Assembly (NCBI GenBank): GCA_009746045.1
Contig: RPFO01000595.1
Span: 927,510 to 991,509, forward strand
DNA length: 64,000 nt
Direction of reading: 5' to 3'
Source of the DNA: Mesostigma viride
Taxonomy: Eukaryota; Streptophyta; Mesostigmatophyceae; Mesostigmatales; Mesostigmataceae
The notes beneath the pieces were generated by a model. The model worked only from the letters and a program-made list of their open reading frames with translations, had not been told where the DNA came from and made no database searches. Shown here in pieces: positions 46,158-55,025 of this stretch. Each line of letters starts with the position of its first letter. Position 1 is the first letter of the stretch. A program made the translations under genes and the position numbers.

Positions 46158-46997
46158 TCACTCACGTATGGATCTTTCTACAGCCCCTTGCTGCCCATGA
46201 CTCTCCCTGGGGACTACTACCAGCTTACAAGGCAGCTGGTCCTGATGCTTGAGCAAACAGTCAAACTGCAAGTCTGCCTGCACACTCTTGCATACCCCAA
46301 AGCCTGGGATCAGGGCCTTCATACCCAACAACAAGTGATGCTCCTGCATACCAGGTAGAATGTCTATCAGTCTATATCTACTGAACCTGTCCACCCCCAC
46401 TAATATATACAAGCCCCTGATATGCTGGATATCCATCTGGATGTCGCCACGCTCTCTAGCAGGCTCCCTAGCATGGGACTGGGGTGGGTGAACAGCATTC
46501 TCCTGGCAACCACAGTTCTCAGCAGCAGCCTGGCATGCCTCCCACAAAGGTTCCCTACCTAACTTCCAAGCAAACATTGCTGCCTGCCCAGAATGTCCAA
46601 ACATGTGATGCAACCTATGGCCAGCCTCAGCATAGCTCAGCACTCTCTCAGTACTGACCTGGCGAGACGTCTGAACCGTGTGTGGGGACACATGATCCAC
46701 TCCTGAGGTTCCAGGGCTTCCCTGCAGGCCATCCTGACGCCCCAAGCCAGGCCCTGCACCCTGGACCGCTCCAGGCCCTTCCAGCAAGGTCCTTTGGCCT
46801 CCAGGCCAGCACCTGCTGGAGACCCACCACCTGCATGAGGCATAGGGATTCAGCTGCAGCATTGTTATTGCAATCCAGTGGAAGAACAACATCCTTACAC
46901 CCTTGGTGCTGCACAAGGGGCACACCCCCATCCTTATGTACATCAGCACACCTTCCCCAAGGGGTGATTGACTATTTACAGGGGATGATGTAGCTAG
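46158..46997 (-). CDS. Nested element: integrase zinc-binding and catalytic core
   Basis: Same frame as gag, separated from it only by TGA. The C-terminal 160 residues hold an HHCC-like module (HRLHHMFGHSG...CQAAAENCGCQ), then DIQMDIQHIRGLYILVGVDRFS (first Asp), VQADLQFD (second Asp) and ESHGQQGAVERS (catalytic Glu). The N-terminal ~100 residues look unlike a protein domain in this frame and read more naturally in the other frames, so small frameshifts are possible there. It ends at TGA (46160-46158); a TAG follows in frame at 46145-46143 before the protease/RT frame. Confidence 0.75.
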   Translation of the reverse strand, partial: LATSSPVNSQSPLGEGVLMYIRMGVCPLCSTKGVRMLFFHWIAITMLQLNPYASCRWWVSSRCWPGGQRTLLEGPGAVQGAGPGLGRQDGLQGSPGTSGVDHVSPHTVQTSRQVSTERVLSYAEAGHRLHHMFGHSGQAAMFAWKLGREPLWEACQAAAENCGCQENAVHPPQSHAREPARERGDIQMDIQHIRGLYILVGVDRFSRYRLIDILPGMQEHHLLLGMKALIPGFGVCKSVQADLQFDCLLKHQDQLPCKLVVVPRESHGQQGAVERSIRE

Positions 46998-48383
46998 TCA
47001 CTGCTGCCCAGACTGGCCCCCTGCCCCAGCAGGCTTGGCCTTCCTGTCAGGGCACTCACGACGCCAGTGACCTTCCTTGCCACACACAAAGCATGCTCCA
47101 CCCTTCTTTCCAGACCCAGCCCCACCCTTGCCAGGCTTCCCCTGGCCTCCCTGAGGCTGCCCACCCTGCTTGCCCTGATTGCCTTGAGCTTGGCTCTTGC
47201 CTTGCCCTTGGCCACCCTTGCCCTGCTGACCACCAGCTTGCTGGCTCCCAACCCCTCCTTGGGAACCTGCACCCTTGCCACCCTGAGCCCCATTCCTCTG
47301 GCGCCTGAAGCGCCTACGCTTGTTAGGCCTTGCCCCACCACGGGCTGGGTACCCGGGGACATCACCTTGGGCCTGTGCAGCGGAGGTGGCATTGCTGCCG
47401 TGGGACTGAATGGCTTTGCAGGCAGGGTCTGGCTTCCTGATACTAAGGATAACCAGCTCTAGAGCACGCAAGGTCCCATCTGTCTGGTTCAGAAACATGC
47501 GGGCACTGTTCCTCCCATCCACACTCAACCCCATTCGGTCCAGGAAATAGTCTGCCAAGGCTCTATCTGTGACCAGGAAGCCATACTTGGCCCCCTTGTC
47601 TCTGATACGGTTGAGCCTGGCCCACTCCTCTGCAACAGGGCCAATGATCTCGAACGTGTCATACTGGTGTTTATAGTAGTTTGTGAGGTTCAAAACCTTG
47701 TCTGAAAACTCCTCCCTCAGTCCATCCAGGAACTGTGCCCAGGTTAGCTTGTCCTTCACAGCCACCCTAGTCTTCTCACGCACACGTTCAGAGGAATCCC
47801 GGTTGCATGTTGAGGAATGAAAGACTTGCACCAGATTCACGGTGGGATCCACAGAGAGCACCACCAGCTCCATGTCCTCAAGCCATTTATCTAGTGCTTC
47901 CTGCGCTAATGGTGGACAGAGAGGCTTTTGGCCATTCATGACGGACACGGCGCTCATGTGAGGCCTCGACCCCGGTAACGCCCTAACTGTCTCAGCCACA
48001 GGGGGCGTCACAGCAGCGACACCAGTCACAGCGGGCGTCACAGTTACGACACCACTTGGGCCAGCAGGGTTGGGGGAGGGCACGTCTACATGACGACGCT
48101 TACCATTATCGTCAGAGGACAAGTCCCTCTTACGTTTCTCCAGCGTTGGTTGTCCGCCAGCCACCAGCACAGCATCTGAAGGCCACTCCGCCCGCGCCCG
48201 CTTGGCCTCCTCCATCGCCTCCTCATGTTTGCGCTTGCCTCCCGGCCTCTTGCTCCCGTCACCGTTGCTAGCAGGGATTGCTTCCCCCGCCATGGGCTCC
48301 TTCTCCTTTCGCACCACCTGGCCCGTTTCCACAGGCCTCTCCTCCTCGCCTTTGTCGCCGTCGCCGGCCTTCCCACGAGGCAT
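46998..48383 (-). CDS. Nested element gag with zinc knuckle
   Basis: Starts at MPRGKAGDGDKGEEERP (48383), ends at TGA (47000-46998). The N-terminal third is charged with KKR-type basic clusters. The middle is helical (EALDKWLEDMELVVLSVDPT, WAQFLDGLREEFSDKVLN). The Gly/Gln-rich C-terminus carries CFVCGKEGHWRREC, a perfect C-x2-C-x4-H-x4-C knuckle. No protease motif lies between the knuckle and the stop. Confidence 0.85.
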   Translation of the reverse strand: MPRGKAGDGDKGEEERPVETGQVVRKEKEPMAGEAIPASNGDGSKRPGGKRKHEEAMEEAKRARAEWPSDAVLVAGGQPTLEKRKRDLSSDDNGKRRHVDVPSPNPAGPSGVVTVTPAVTGVAAVTPPVAETVRALPGSRPHMSAVSVMNGQKPLCPPLAQEALDKWLEDMELVVLSVDPTVNLVQVFHSSTCNRDSSERVREKTRVAVKDKLTWAQFLDGLREEFSDKVLNLTNYYKHQYDTFEIIGPVAEEWARLNRIRDKGAKYGFLVTDRALADYFLDRMGLSVDGRNSARMFLNQTDGTLRALELVILSIRKPDPACKAIQSHGSNATSAAQAQGDVPGYPARGGARPNKRRRFRRQRNGAQGGKGAGSQGGVGSQQAGGQQGKGGQGQGKSQAQGNQGKQGGQPQGGQGKPGKGGAGSGKKGGACFVCGKEGHWRRECPDRKAKPAGAGGQSGQQ

Positions 48384-48441
48384 TATATTATGTACAAAGC
48401 GACACTGCAACACGCAAGGGTATGCAAAAGAAGACAGGACT

Positions 48442-49577
48442 TCAAGCGTCGGGCAGCTCCTCTGCCTCGCGCTCTGCCTCAGCGGCGGCTTCTCTCTCCC
48501 GCTCTTCAGCAGTGACAGCCACCGGCGTCCTCACCCGAGGAATAGCTCGCACCTCCTCCTCAGAATAAGGTCCAAGAAGGCGACTGACGGGCCTCCCGTC
48601 TGTGGTTTGGTCAAACGGCACACTCCTCTCGTTAGGGCGCCTGCCCCACACCACGTTACGCACCCAGCGTCCTCCCCACCTCGTCGCTCGTTGTATGCCC
48701 CAAGGCCGTAGGTGCTGTAGTCGTGCAACGGCTCCGGCGGGATGTGATAATCTGCACGTTGCCGCTCGGAGAACCCTGCTGCAGAACCGTCTCCCTCGTC
48801 CAACTGCTGGGACGAGCGTACAATAACACCCGACGGGCGGTCGACGAACTCGTCGTGCACTGCCTGTGGGACAGCTCCCGACCTGTGACGATTTCCACCG
48901 ACGGACCGTATGCACCGGGGGCTCCAACAACACGAGGGTGTCTAATGTGGACCAGATGCCGGCAGGACGCGTGGTGATAAGCCACCGATCTGCGTGGCCT
49001 CGCGACTCTTGAAGCAAAATGTTAACAAGGTGCTCACAGGTTTGAGCAACTACTTCTTGCGAGGACCAGGGGCTGTCCTGCTCACGCACCTGCGCGTCAC
49101 GCACGAGATGTGAAGCGTTCGTCCCTTCACCGAGGGAACTCGTCGCGACCCAATGGTTAAATAATCGGGTGGCACCAAGGCTGATGGCGACTAACTGTCC
49201 CAACGCCTCTCGAGCAAGATCCAAACCGTGCAGCGTAACGTGACCACCTTGATAGGCGATCTCAAGGCTGTAGATAAGCGCTGCGACCTCGTCTCTCAGC
49301 GCAATCAAGCGCTCCACCGTCACACGACTCGTCTCCCCCGGAGAAGTCGTGGCCCGCACACGCATCACAACAGGGTCGTTGGCAGACGGCCCTTCCGAGT
49401 TGCCGAAAACAGCTACCCAGCCTCCCCGCGCCAAGCCCTCGCCAAATGCGCAGCTTGTACAAACGTGGACGCGGTTTCTGGCTGGCTGTATGGATGCAGA
49501 GGTCCTTCTGCCTCCTGCCGCGGCACTGCGGCTCCTTGGCTTGGCGATTGCTCAAGCGCCGGAATTTCTTCCGACAT
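48442..49577 (-). CDS. Nested element: extra ORF upstream of gag
   Basis: Begins at MSEEIPALEQSPSQG (49577), 27 bp inside the 5' LTR boundary, and shifts frame near 49425 into a 330-codon frame (VAVFGNSEGPSAND..., RLIALRDEVAALIYSLEIAYQ, ALGQLVAISLGATRLFNHWV). The last third is Arg-rich with a low-complexity EEREREAAAEAEREAEELP tail. I recognise no domain. It ends 59 bp before the gag Met. It could be an accessory protein, a gag N-terminal module or a captured host sequence. Confidence 0.5.
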
Positions 49578-49578
49578 G

Positions 49579-49596
49579 AAATGCGCCACGGAACCA
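49579..49596 (-). promoter_or_regulatory. Candidate primer-binding site of nested element
   Basis: TGGTTCCGTGGCGCAT begins with TGG eight bases inside the 5' LTR, as expected for pairing with a tRNA 3' CCA end. I cannot name the tRNA, and the spacing is longer than usual. Confidence 0.35.
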
Positions 49597-49604
49597 ATAG
49601 TACG

Positions 49605-50250
49605 AGTTAGACGAAACCAGCCCAGAGCGTGTGAGCTCTTGGTCTTTCACGCAAAGCTTGAGCCAATTGCTGGGACAGCAATCCTTAGCCCAAACACCAA
49701 GCCACACCTTGTTGGTCACTTCCACGTTCAAGTGGGCAACCAGAGCGCGTGCTTCCGAGATAGCTTGGCCATCCCCATGACCAAGCTATATGCCTCTTTG
49801 TTGCTCCTCGTTCCCATCGGTGTGACGAGGCATGTTGCAGGCTTGCTAGCAAATCCTCAACGTCCACTGGCATCCTTGCAGAGCCAGGACGAACTGGATT
49901 TACCTAGCTACCTGCAACCTAGGAAGTACAGGACCTGTCACAAGCCTGCAAGGCCTAGTATCCTTGCAGCCTTGTGCCAGTTCCAGCACCCCACCAGTCG
50001 CAGGCTGCTGTCCCTCCTGGTCTACGTGGACTACAGTCACGTGATAGTCAGGCTAAGCCTGTGCAGGCACGGCCTGCCACGTGTCCTGTCCACTACCCAG
50101 AAGGTTGCACCCTCGCTGACCGCGGACGGCTAGGACTTCGGGACCTCATATCTTTCTTGTCCCTTGTCTGTTTCAGGCGGTCAGCACGGCGTTGGAAAGG
50201 TCTTTCCAAACTGCATCCACTTAGCATATTGGTTGCCCAAAATGCTAACT
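49605..50250 (-). repeat. 5' LTR of nested element
   Basis: 646 bp, about 99 percent identical to 41786-42432. Followed by the GATGG duplicate and the resumed outer element. Confidence 0.9.
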
Positions 50251-50255
50251 GATGG

Positions 50256-50965
50256 CATGGAGAGTGAGCTGGCAGCCAACAGGGCACTGGGGTGCATGGT
50301 AGTGAAGGATAATGCGCCTGTCGTAGCATCTGAGGTGGTACCCCACGGGTCGCTCCCAGGGGCAGACACAGCTACACCCCCCCCCTCCCCTGGGCCCCAA
50401 TATGACCCCGTGGATGGGTGGGATGAGGATGGGGTGGGTTTGACGGGGGCCTAGTGCACGTAGTGACTCACCTCCTGTGCTAGCCACGGATAATGTGGGA
50501 GGCCCGCCTAGTAGCGTGGCCTCGCCGGAGGGTCAGGGTCCTGCCCATGCGCCTCGCCCACCTAGGGACCTGGCTTCAACGGTCACGGCCTTGTGGCGTG
50601 CTCAGGCGCTTAAAGCGAAAGCTGCATCAGGGGTGGCTCAGGTCAAAACTCTCTCACAGGGGGTCAGGCCGGTTAAGTCAGCCTTGTTTCCTACGTGTAG
50701 ACCGTGGCAGCTAGTGGCTGTGGACACGCAAGCATCCGTGTCTATTATCTCTCGTCGGGCGGCCACCCTGTATCCAGTGCTAGAGTCGCCGTACAAATCA
50801 GTGACCGACTTTGCAGGCACTTCGGCATATCAAGTTACCGGGATGGTGGTGCTGCCGGTGTTGGGCATTGACACGCCATTTCACGTCGTGGATGGCTACG
50901 AGGATGTGGCCTTGCTGGGCGAACCTTTCGTATCATACCCAGGGTTCTCAGTGTCCACTGCATGA
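50256..50965 (+). pseudogene. Outer element: linker and retropepsin after integrase
   Basis: The frame resumes after the nested insertion with an acidic/Pro-rich linker (stop at 50452). After a one-base shift it encodes WQLVAVDTQASVSIISRRAA (Asp codon 50723-50725), YQVTGMVVLPVLGIDTPF and DVALLGEPFV. That is a retropepsin fold pattern: D-T-x-A-S-V-S-x-I, a flap-like middle and a final L-L-G. The Gly of DTG is Gln. As in the nested element it lies after integrase. Confidence 0.78.
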
Positions 50966-52752
50966 CTTGATGTCGGTCGCGGGGGTGGGCAGCATCCCGC
51001 TTCGCGAGTACCATGCTCCATTGGGGGTGGTGGTAGGGCAGCCCGGCGTCGTGCGGCGCTTACCGATGGCGGCGTTTTCCACACCGCCGCTCCTCCAGTC
51101 CATCATTCAGCCTCAGGATTGGCACCCGCGCAGCTCGAACGGCCTCCACTCACACTCACTGGCGGCGGATAGCCCTGTGACGTGGGAGCAACTTGTCCTG
51201 GACTGTCAAGATCCTCTCAAGTTTGCTTCGTGGCGCGACGCGTTCATTCGAGCCAAGGAGCAGTGGCGAGAGCGCGAGGTCTACCGAGGATTGGAGAGTG
51301 TGCCAGCCGGGGCCACGCGGTTGCGGTTGAAGTTCGTGCTCACCTACAAGCCGGAAAAGACCAACTCTTCGGTGGTGTTCCGGGTTAGGCCCGTGGTCAC
51401 GGAGACGAAGGGGTCCTCCCCGCTGGATGCCAAGGATCTTTATACCCCTGGGCTCAACCAATGATGTTTCGCATCGGCTACTGACGGTCATCTACTTGGG
51501 CAAGCGGAACGCGGGCAAGGACTACGGGATGTGGTGCGGTGACTTTCAGCGGGCATTCCTTCACAGCGACGCTGGGGTCGCGCAGCAAACATGGCAAGGC
51601 ACCGTACCCGCTACGTGGTGAAGGTCCCGGTGGTCTGGCTGGCAGGATGGCACCATTGGCAGCGAGTATATCGAGCTGTTTACAGGGGTGGAGGGGCTGC
51701 AGAGCTCTCCCATCATCTTCCGCATTTCCGCGGAGGAGGTCTTGCAGAGCTTAGGGGCCACGTACCATCGCGCTGATCCTAACTTCTTTGTGGTCCCCAC
51801 CGGCGTCCCTGGCGAGCCCGCCCTCTTCGTGTGGCATGGCGATGACTTCAAGCTGGTGGCACCTCGCACATTTGCTTCCCAGTATCTTGCTGCAGTGGCG
51901 GCTAAGTTTCCCCTGGGCAGGGCGGTGGATCATGAGGAGGGTAAACCCGTGGTGTTTTGCGGCGTGCAGTCTACGTTGCAGCGGGATTCGTGTTCTGGCG
52001 AATGGGTCATGCACATGCAGGATAGCCGCAACTATGTGGTTGACCTGCTGGCCGACTTCCCGTCCCCGCTGTTGGCAACCCATGGGCCCTCGGTTAAGGG
52101 CAAGCTCGGGTGGTTGGCGGACACGGTGGCACCTGATTTGGCAGTGCTCGCTCGCCTGCCCGATGATGTGCTGGAAGGACTCGGGTCCATTCATGTTTGG
52201 CGGCAGCTGGCCATGACGCCCGGCATTGTGCTTCGTGGGCTCGATTGCTCACAGCCGGTGCACCTCGAGATAGTGACGGATGCTAATCTAGAGACGCGCA
52301 CAGTCAGCCAAGTGCGGGCCCGCATGGGGGCACTGTTCTTTATCAGAAATGAGGGCCAGCCTGGCATGTTGTTAGATTGGTACTCGCGCCTGCACAGCCG
52401 CATTGCCACTAGCCCCAACACGGCTGAATGCCGGGGCATTGTTTCAGCTATCTCACATGGCATGTGGCTGCGGTACTTGCTGGGTTGGGTATTTGGCTCG
52501 TGTGGGTTCACTCTTCACTGGACTAGCACGGTGCACACTGACTCACAAAGTTGTTTGGCCTTCCTTGACAATCCCTATGCGCGGTCACAGGACGTTGATT
52601 ACCTCGTACTCGCTGAGGCGGCCTCCTGCGTCACGCGTCTCCAGCACATCGCGGATGAACTCAATCCCGCGGATGCACTCACCAAGGAGGCGCGGGAGGC
52701 TGCCCCGCAGTACGCAGTGTTGCGCAAGCGCATGACGATGCAACACACGTGA
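50966..52752 (+). pseudogene. Outer element: reverse transcriptase and RNase H
   Basis: Blocks: RLRLKFVLTYKPEKTNSSVVF (two parts) and RVRPVVTETKG, then LYTPGLNQ, GDFQRAFLHSD, GLQSSPIIFR, LFVWHGDDFKLVA (Asp pair 51841-51846) and KGKLGWLADTVAPDLAVL. The RNase H region has EIVTDANLETRT, WYSRLHSRI, NTAECRGI, VHTDSQSCLAF, RSQDVDYLVLAE and DELNPADALTKE. Frameshifts near 51460 and 51650 break the RT, but the last 354 codons (51688-52752) are open. Ends at TGA 52750-52752. Confidence 0.85.
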
Positions 52753-53140
52753 GCCACACAGGGTTACGGCTCGGGCGCTTTATGAATACAGCCATAACTC
52801 ACCCTGTGTTGCTAGCATTCACGAGTATCTTGGTGGTAGTTTTTTTTTGCTTGTCCTCGGACCATACCCTAGCCACGTTGGACGGTGCCTTGGGCTCGTC
52901 GGCGGGTCACTGGTCCTAATAAATGGGTCACCTTTTGTCTGGTGGCATAATAGTTGTTTTTTTTCTCGATACTTCTTACATCACTATTCATGTGTGATCA
53001 CAAGGGCGCGGGTCGATACCGTGGTGATTTTGACGGCCTTGTTGAGGCCCCCTTGTGTTGCCTACCTTAGAGGGTTTTGTATGGTCTGCATTTGATGTAA
53101 TTTTTTTGATAATTAATCAAAGAACAAAAGAGTATGTCGG
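52753..53140 (+). other. 3' non-coding region of outer element
   Basis: T-rich sequence. AAAGAACAAAAGAG at 53119-53132 is a weak polypurine-tract candidate eight bases before the 3' LTR. Confidence 0.5.
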
Positions 53141-53487
53141 AGTTGAGTAACTCTAGAGCCCTAGGATCTGGCTCTAAGTTCCCCATGTCCGTCCGCACGC
53201 CTTCCGCTAGCGTCCGCTAAGCCGCCGGCTATAATCCGGCGGTCCGATGCGGTCGACCGGTCTAAGGGCGGCGCCTAGGGTCGGCGCCACCTAGGCCCCA
53301 GTCCGGGGCCTTATCCGGGTCGGTACGGACAGCTAGCCTGTCCCACGGTTACGGCTTACCGGATAGGCTTTGCTGGCTAAGACATAAACCAGTGGTTGGC
53401 CAGCTCCGACAGCAGTTCTCTGTGTTCACCTTATCCCAAGCTCAACGTGACCGACCGCCATAGCTCAGCCGGTCGGGGGCTTAAACT
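53141..53487 (+). repeat. 3' LTR of outer element, intact
   Basis: 347 bp, AGTTGAG...AAACT, followed by GGGAG (53488-53492). It is the reference for the interrupted 5' LTR and carries the same hairpin cluster. Confidence 0.9.
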
Positions 53488-53492
53488 GGGAG

Positions 53493-54351
53493 AAAGGCCA
53501 ACAAGACAACGATAACCCCTACCTATGTTGTGCAGTTCCACCCATGCAGTATGCCCCTCAGAAAAACCACTGCCACCTTTCTTTCCAGCGCAATTGTTTG
53601 CCAAGAAACAAACTCAAGCTTGTGAGCCTCTATAACCACAATGAAGCCTCTGCTAAGAAAGGCCGCGTCAATATTCACACAAAACTGAGTGCTGTTAGCA
53701 ATCTCCTTCCAAAAAACCACTCAGCAAATCCCTGACAACTCGATGATATGCCACGGTCACGCTTTGACACGTCCCAGCCATGCAACGTACATAAAAACCA
53801 CTGAAAGGTGCCAGGAATCTGGCAATGCGCAGCACGGAATGGCATTATACCTGGCGCTAACTGCACGGAAAGAAGCCGAAAACTTGCGTCGATAACCCAT
53901 AAAGGAAGCGAAACATTCATAGGGTCACGTTGATCACACGATCGTACCATTACCGGCATTGTCCTTCGCCCAGCGGCGCAAGAAAGAACAACCTTCCATG
54001 GAATAATAAGACGCGCATCCCGCGAGCCTGGCGGAGTGTCTTACCGATCATGACGGAAATCTTGCCGAAACCCAGCAATTAATTTTTTAAAGCTTTACCA
54101 ATAACAACTTAAACGCATCCTTGACGCTAGGTAAAGCCCATAAAACCTGACAATCACCGCCGCCAGCGTGCATTCTAATTTATTCCTCTCGACGAAAACA
54201 TCAGATTGGACCCCCGTGGCGATGGTCATCAATAAAATCATCGACACAGTCTGCAAAAAACGCGAACTCCGCTACGAAGTAGTATCATTTACTCACCGCG
54301 TCTTTAAGATTCGCTCAGTTTCTCTGCATTCCGCGAGCTATCTTTTTCTAC
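53493..54351. other. Right interior of the probable DNA transposon
   Basis: 860 bp, no recognisable coding sequence or repeat. Confidence 0.5.
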
Positions 54352-54478
54352 TCTGCCTGAAAGCACGTCGCCATGGCCAGCTCCGGTAGGGGTGCGCGCC
54401 CCGTGCACCACTTTTTCACGGTACGGACGGGTACCGCGAATTTTTCGGTGCCAAAATATTCGCGCCGGGACCGTCCCC

Positions 54479-54690
54479 TTAAATTGCAATACATCAAGGG
54501 TGTAGATAATATTGTACCTAATGCTTTATCCCGACATCCTGACTATTCCTTTATCGAGGATTTAGATGTCCTTCTACCACCCTCGTTCCTACTCCTCTTG
54601 CATGGTGATTCCCCCTATGGTGACATCCCTCATCACGGGCAGTATACCTACCTTTTCCATACCTCTGTTCGCTTTCCTGATCACTAGTAT
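54479..54690 (+). pseudogene. Ty3/gypsy RNase H fragment
   Basis: LKLQYIKGVDNIVPNALSRH followed by PDYSF matches the end of the Ty3/gypsy RT-RNase H region (K-x-YIKG-x-DN-x-V-x-x-ALSR). It starts exactly at the right end of the DNA transposon and stops at 54687. No other part of a gypsy element is present on either side. Confidence 0.75.
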
Positions 54691-55025
54691 TGGCCAGCCT
54701 TCTTTTGATGTTCATCCCTGATGATCGACTGTTGCCAGGGACATCATAGTTTGCAGCCTGTTGTTTGAGTCTGGAAGAGCATTTGCAGCATGTGTACCGA
54801 GTACGGGGGGTGTCAGAAGTATCTGGATACACCTGCTTGGCAACCGATAAGTTAATATAATTTGGTCAAAGTATTTACGTTTGTGGCAGGGAGTAGATGC
54901 TGACTCATGAGACTAGAATATTTGCGACTGAACAGAACAAGTATTCCTTGATCATGGAATAAATAGTCATCGTACTTAAGCTAATTAGCTACTTGGACAT
55001 TTTTGTTGTGATTGGCCACGTGATC
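54691..55025. other. Interval without recognised features
   Basis: 335 bp of mixed composition. Nothing identified. Confidence 0.5.

Larger units (their letters stand above)
41786..50250 (-). mobile_element. Nested Copia-like LTR retrotransposon, young, GAG-INT-PR-RT-RH order
   Basis: 8465 bp with LTRs of 647 and 646 bp that start AGTTAG and end CTAACT and flank a GATGG duplication. The LTRs differ by about five substitutions and three single-base gaps (about 99 percent identical), so the insertion is recent. In transcription order on the - strand: extra ORF (49577-48442), gag (48383-46998), integrase (46995-46158) and a fused integrase C-terminus/protease/RT/RNase H frame (46142-43434). A polypurine tract lies at the 3' LTR. 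It belongs to the same broad group as its host element but is a distinct family. Confidence 0.9.
35410..53487 (+). mobile_element. Outer Copia-like LTR retrotransposon with GAG-INT-PR-RT-RH order
   Basis: Bounded by near-identical LTRs of 347 bp that begin AGTTGAG and end AACT, with the 5-bp TSD GGGAG. Without the 3.4 kb insertion in its 5' LTR and the nested 8.47 kb element it would be about 6.2 kb. Order of parts: gag (39174), two zinc knuckles (about 40145-40250), integrase (40870-41780), retropepsin (50700-50950), reverse transcriptase (51000-52200) and RNase H (52260-52740). RT and RH are of the Ty1/Copia type; the protease position is not. Many frameshifts make it non-autonomous, although the LTRs differ at only about two bases plus the insertion point. 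Confidence 0.85.
32736..54478. mobile_element. Probable DNA transposon with ~130-bp inverted ends, interrupted by an LTR element
   Basis: The left end (32736-32870) starts GGGGACCCGTCCC and runs through AATTTTTGGCGCC, GGTACCG, GCGCGCACCCC and TGGCCATGGCGAC. The right end (54352-54478) is an imperfect reverse complement with the same blocks in mirror order. TTA flanks both ends (32733-32735 and 54479-54481); a TTA duplication and G-rich ends would suit PIF/Harbinger, but no transposase is visible. Taking out the LTR element (35410-53487 and one TSD) leaves 3.66 kb, including the PHD ORF. A third end copy at 56175-56280 shows it is a family. The pairing of these two ends is inferred. Confidence 0.55.

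Noticed and set aside
54352..54690. A complete Ty3/gypsy element near 54.5 kb
   Set aside because: Only the last part of RNase H is recognisable. No LTR, integrase or further RT is present around it.
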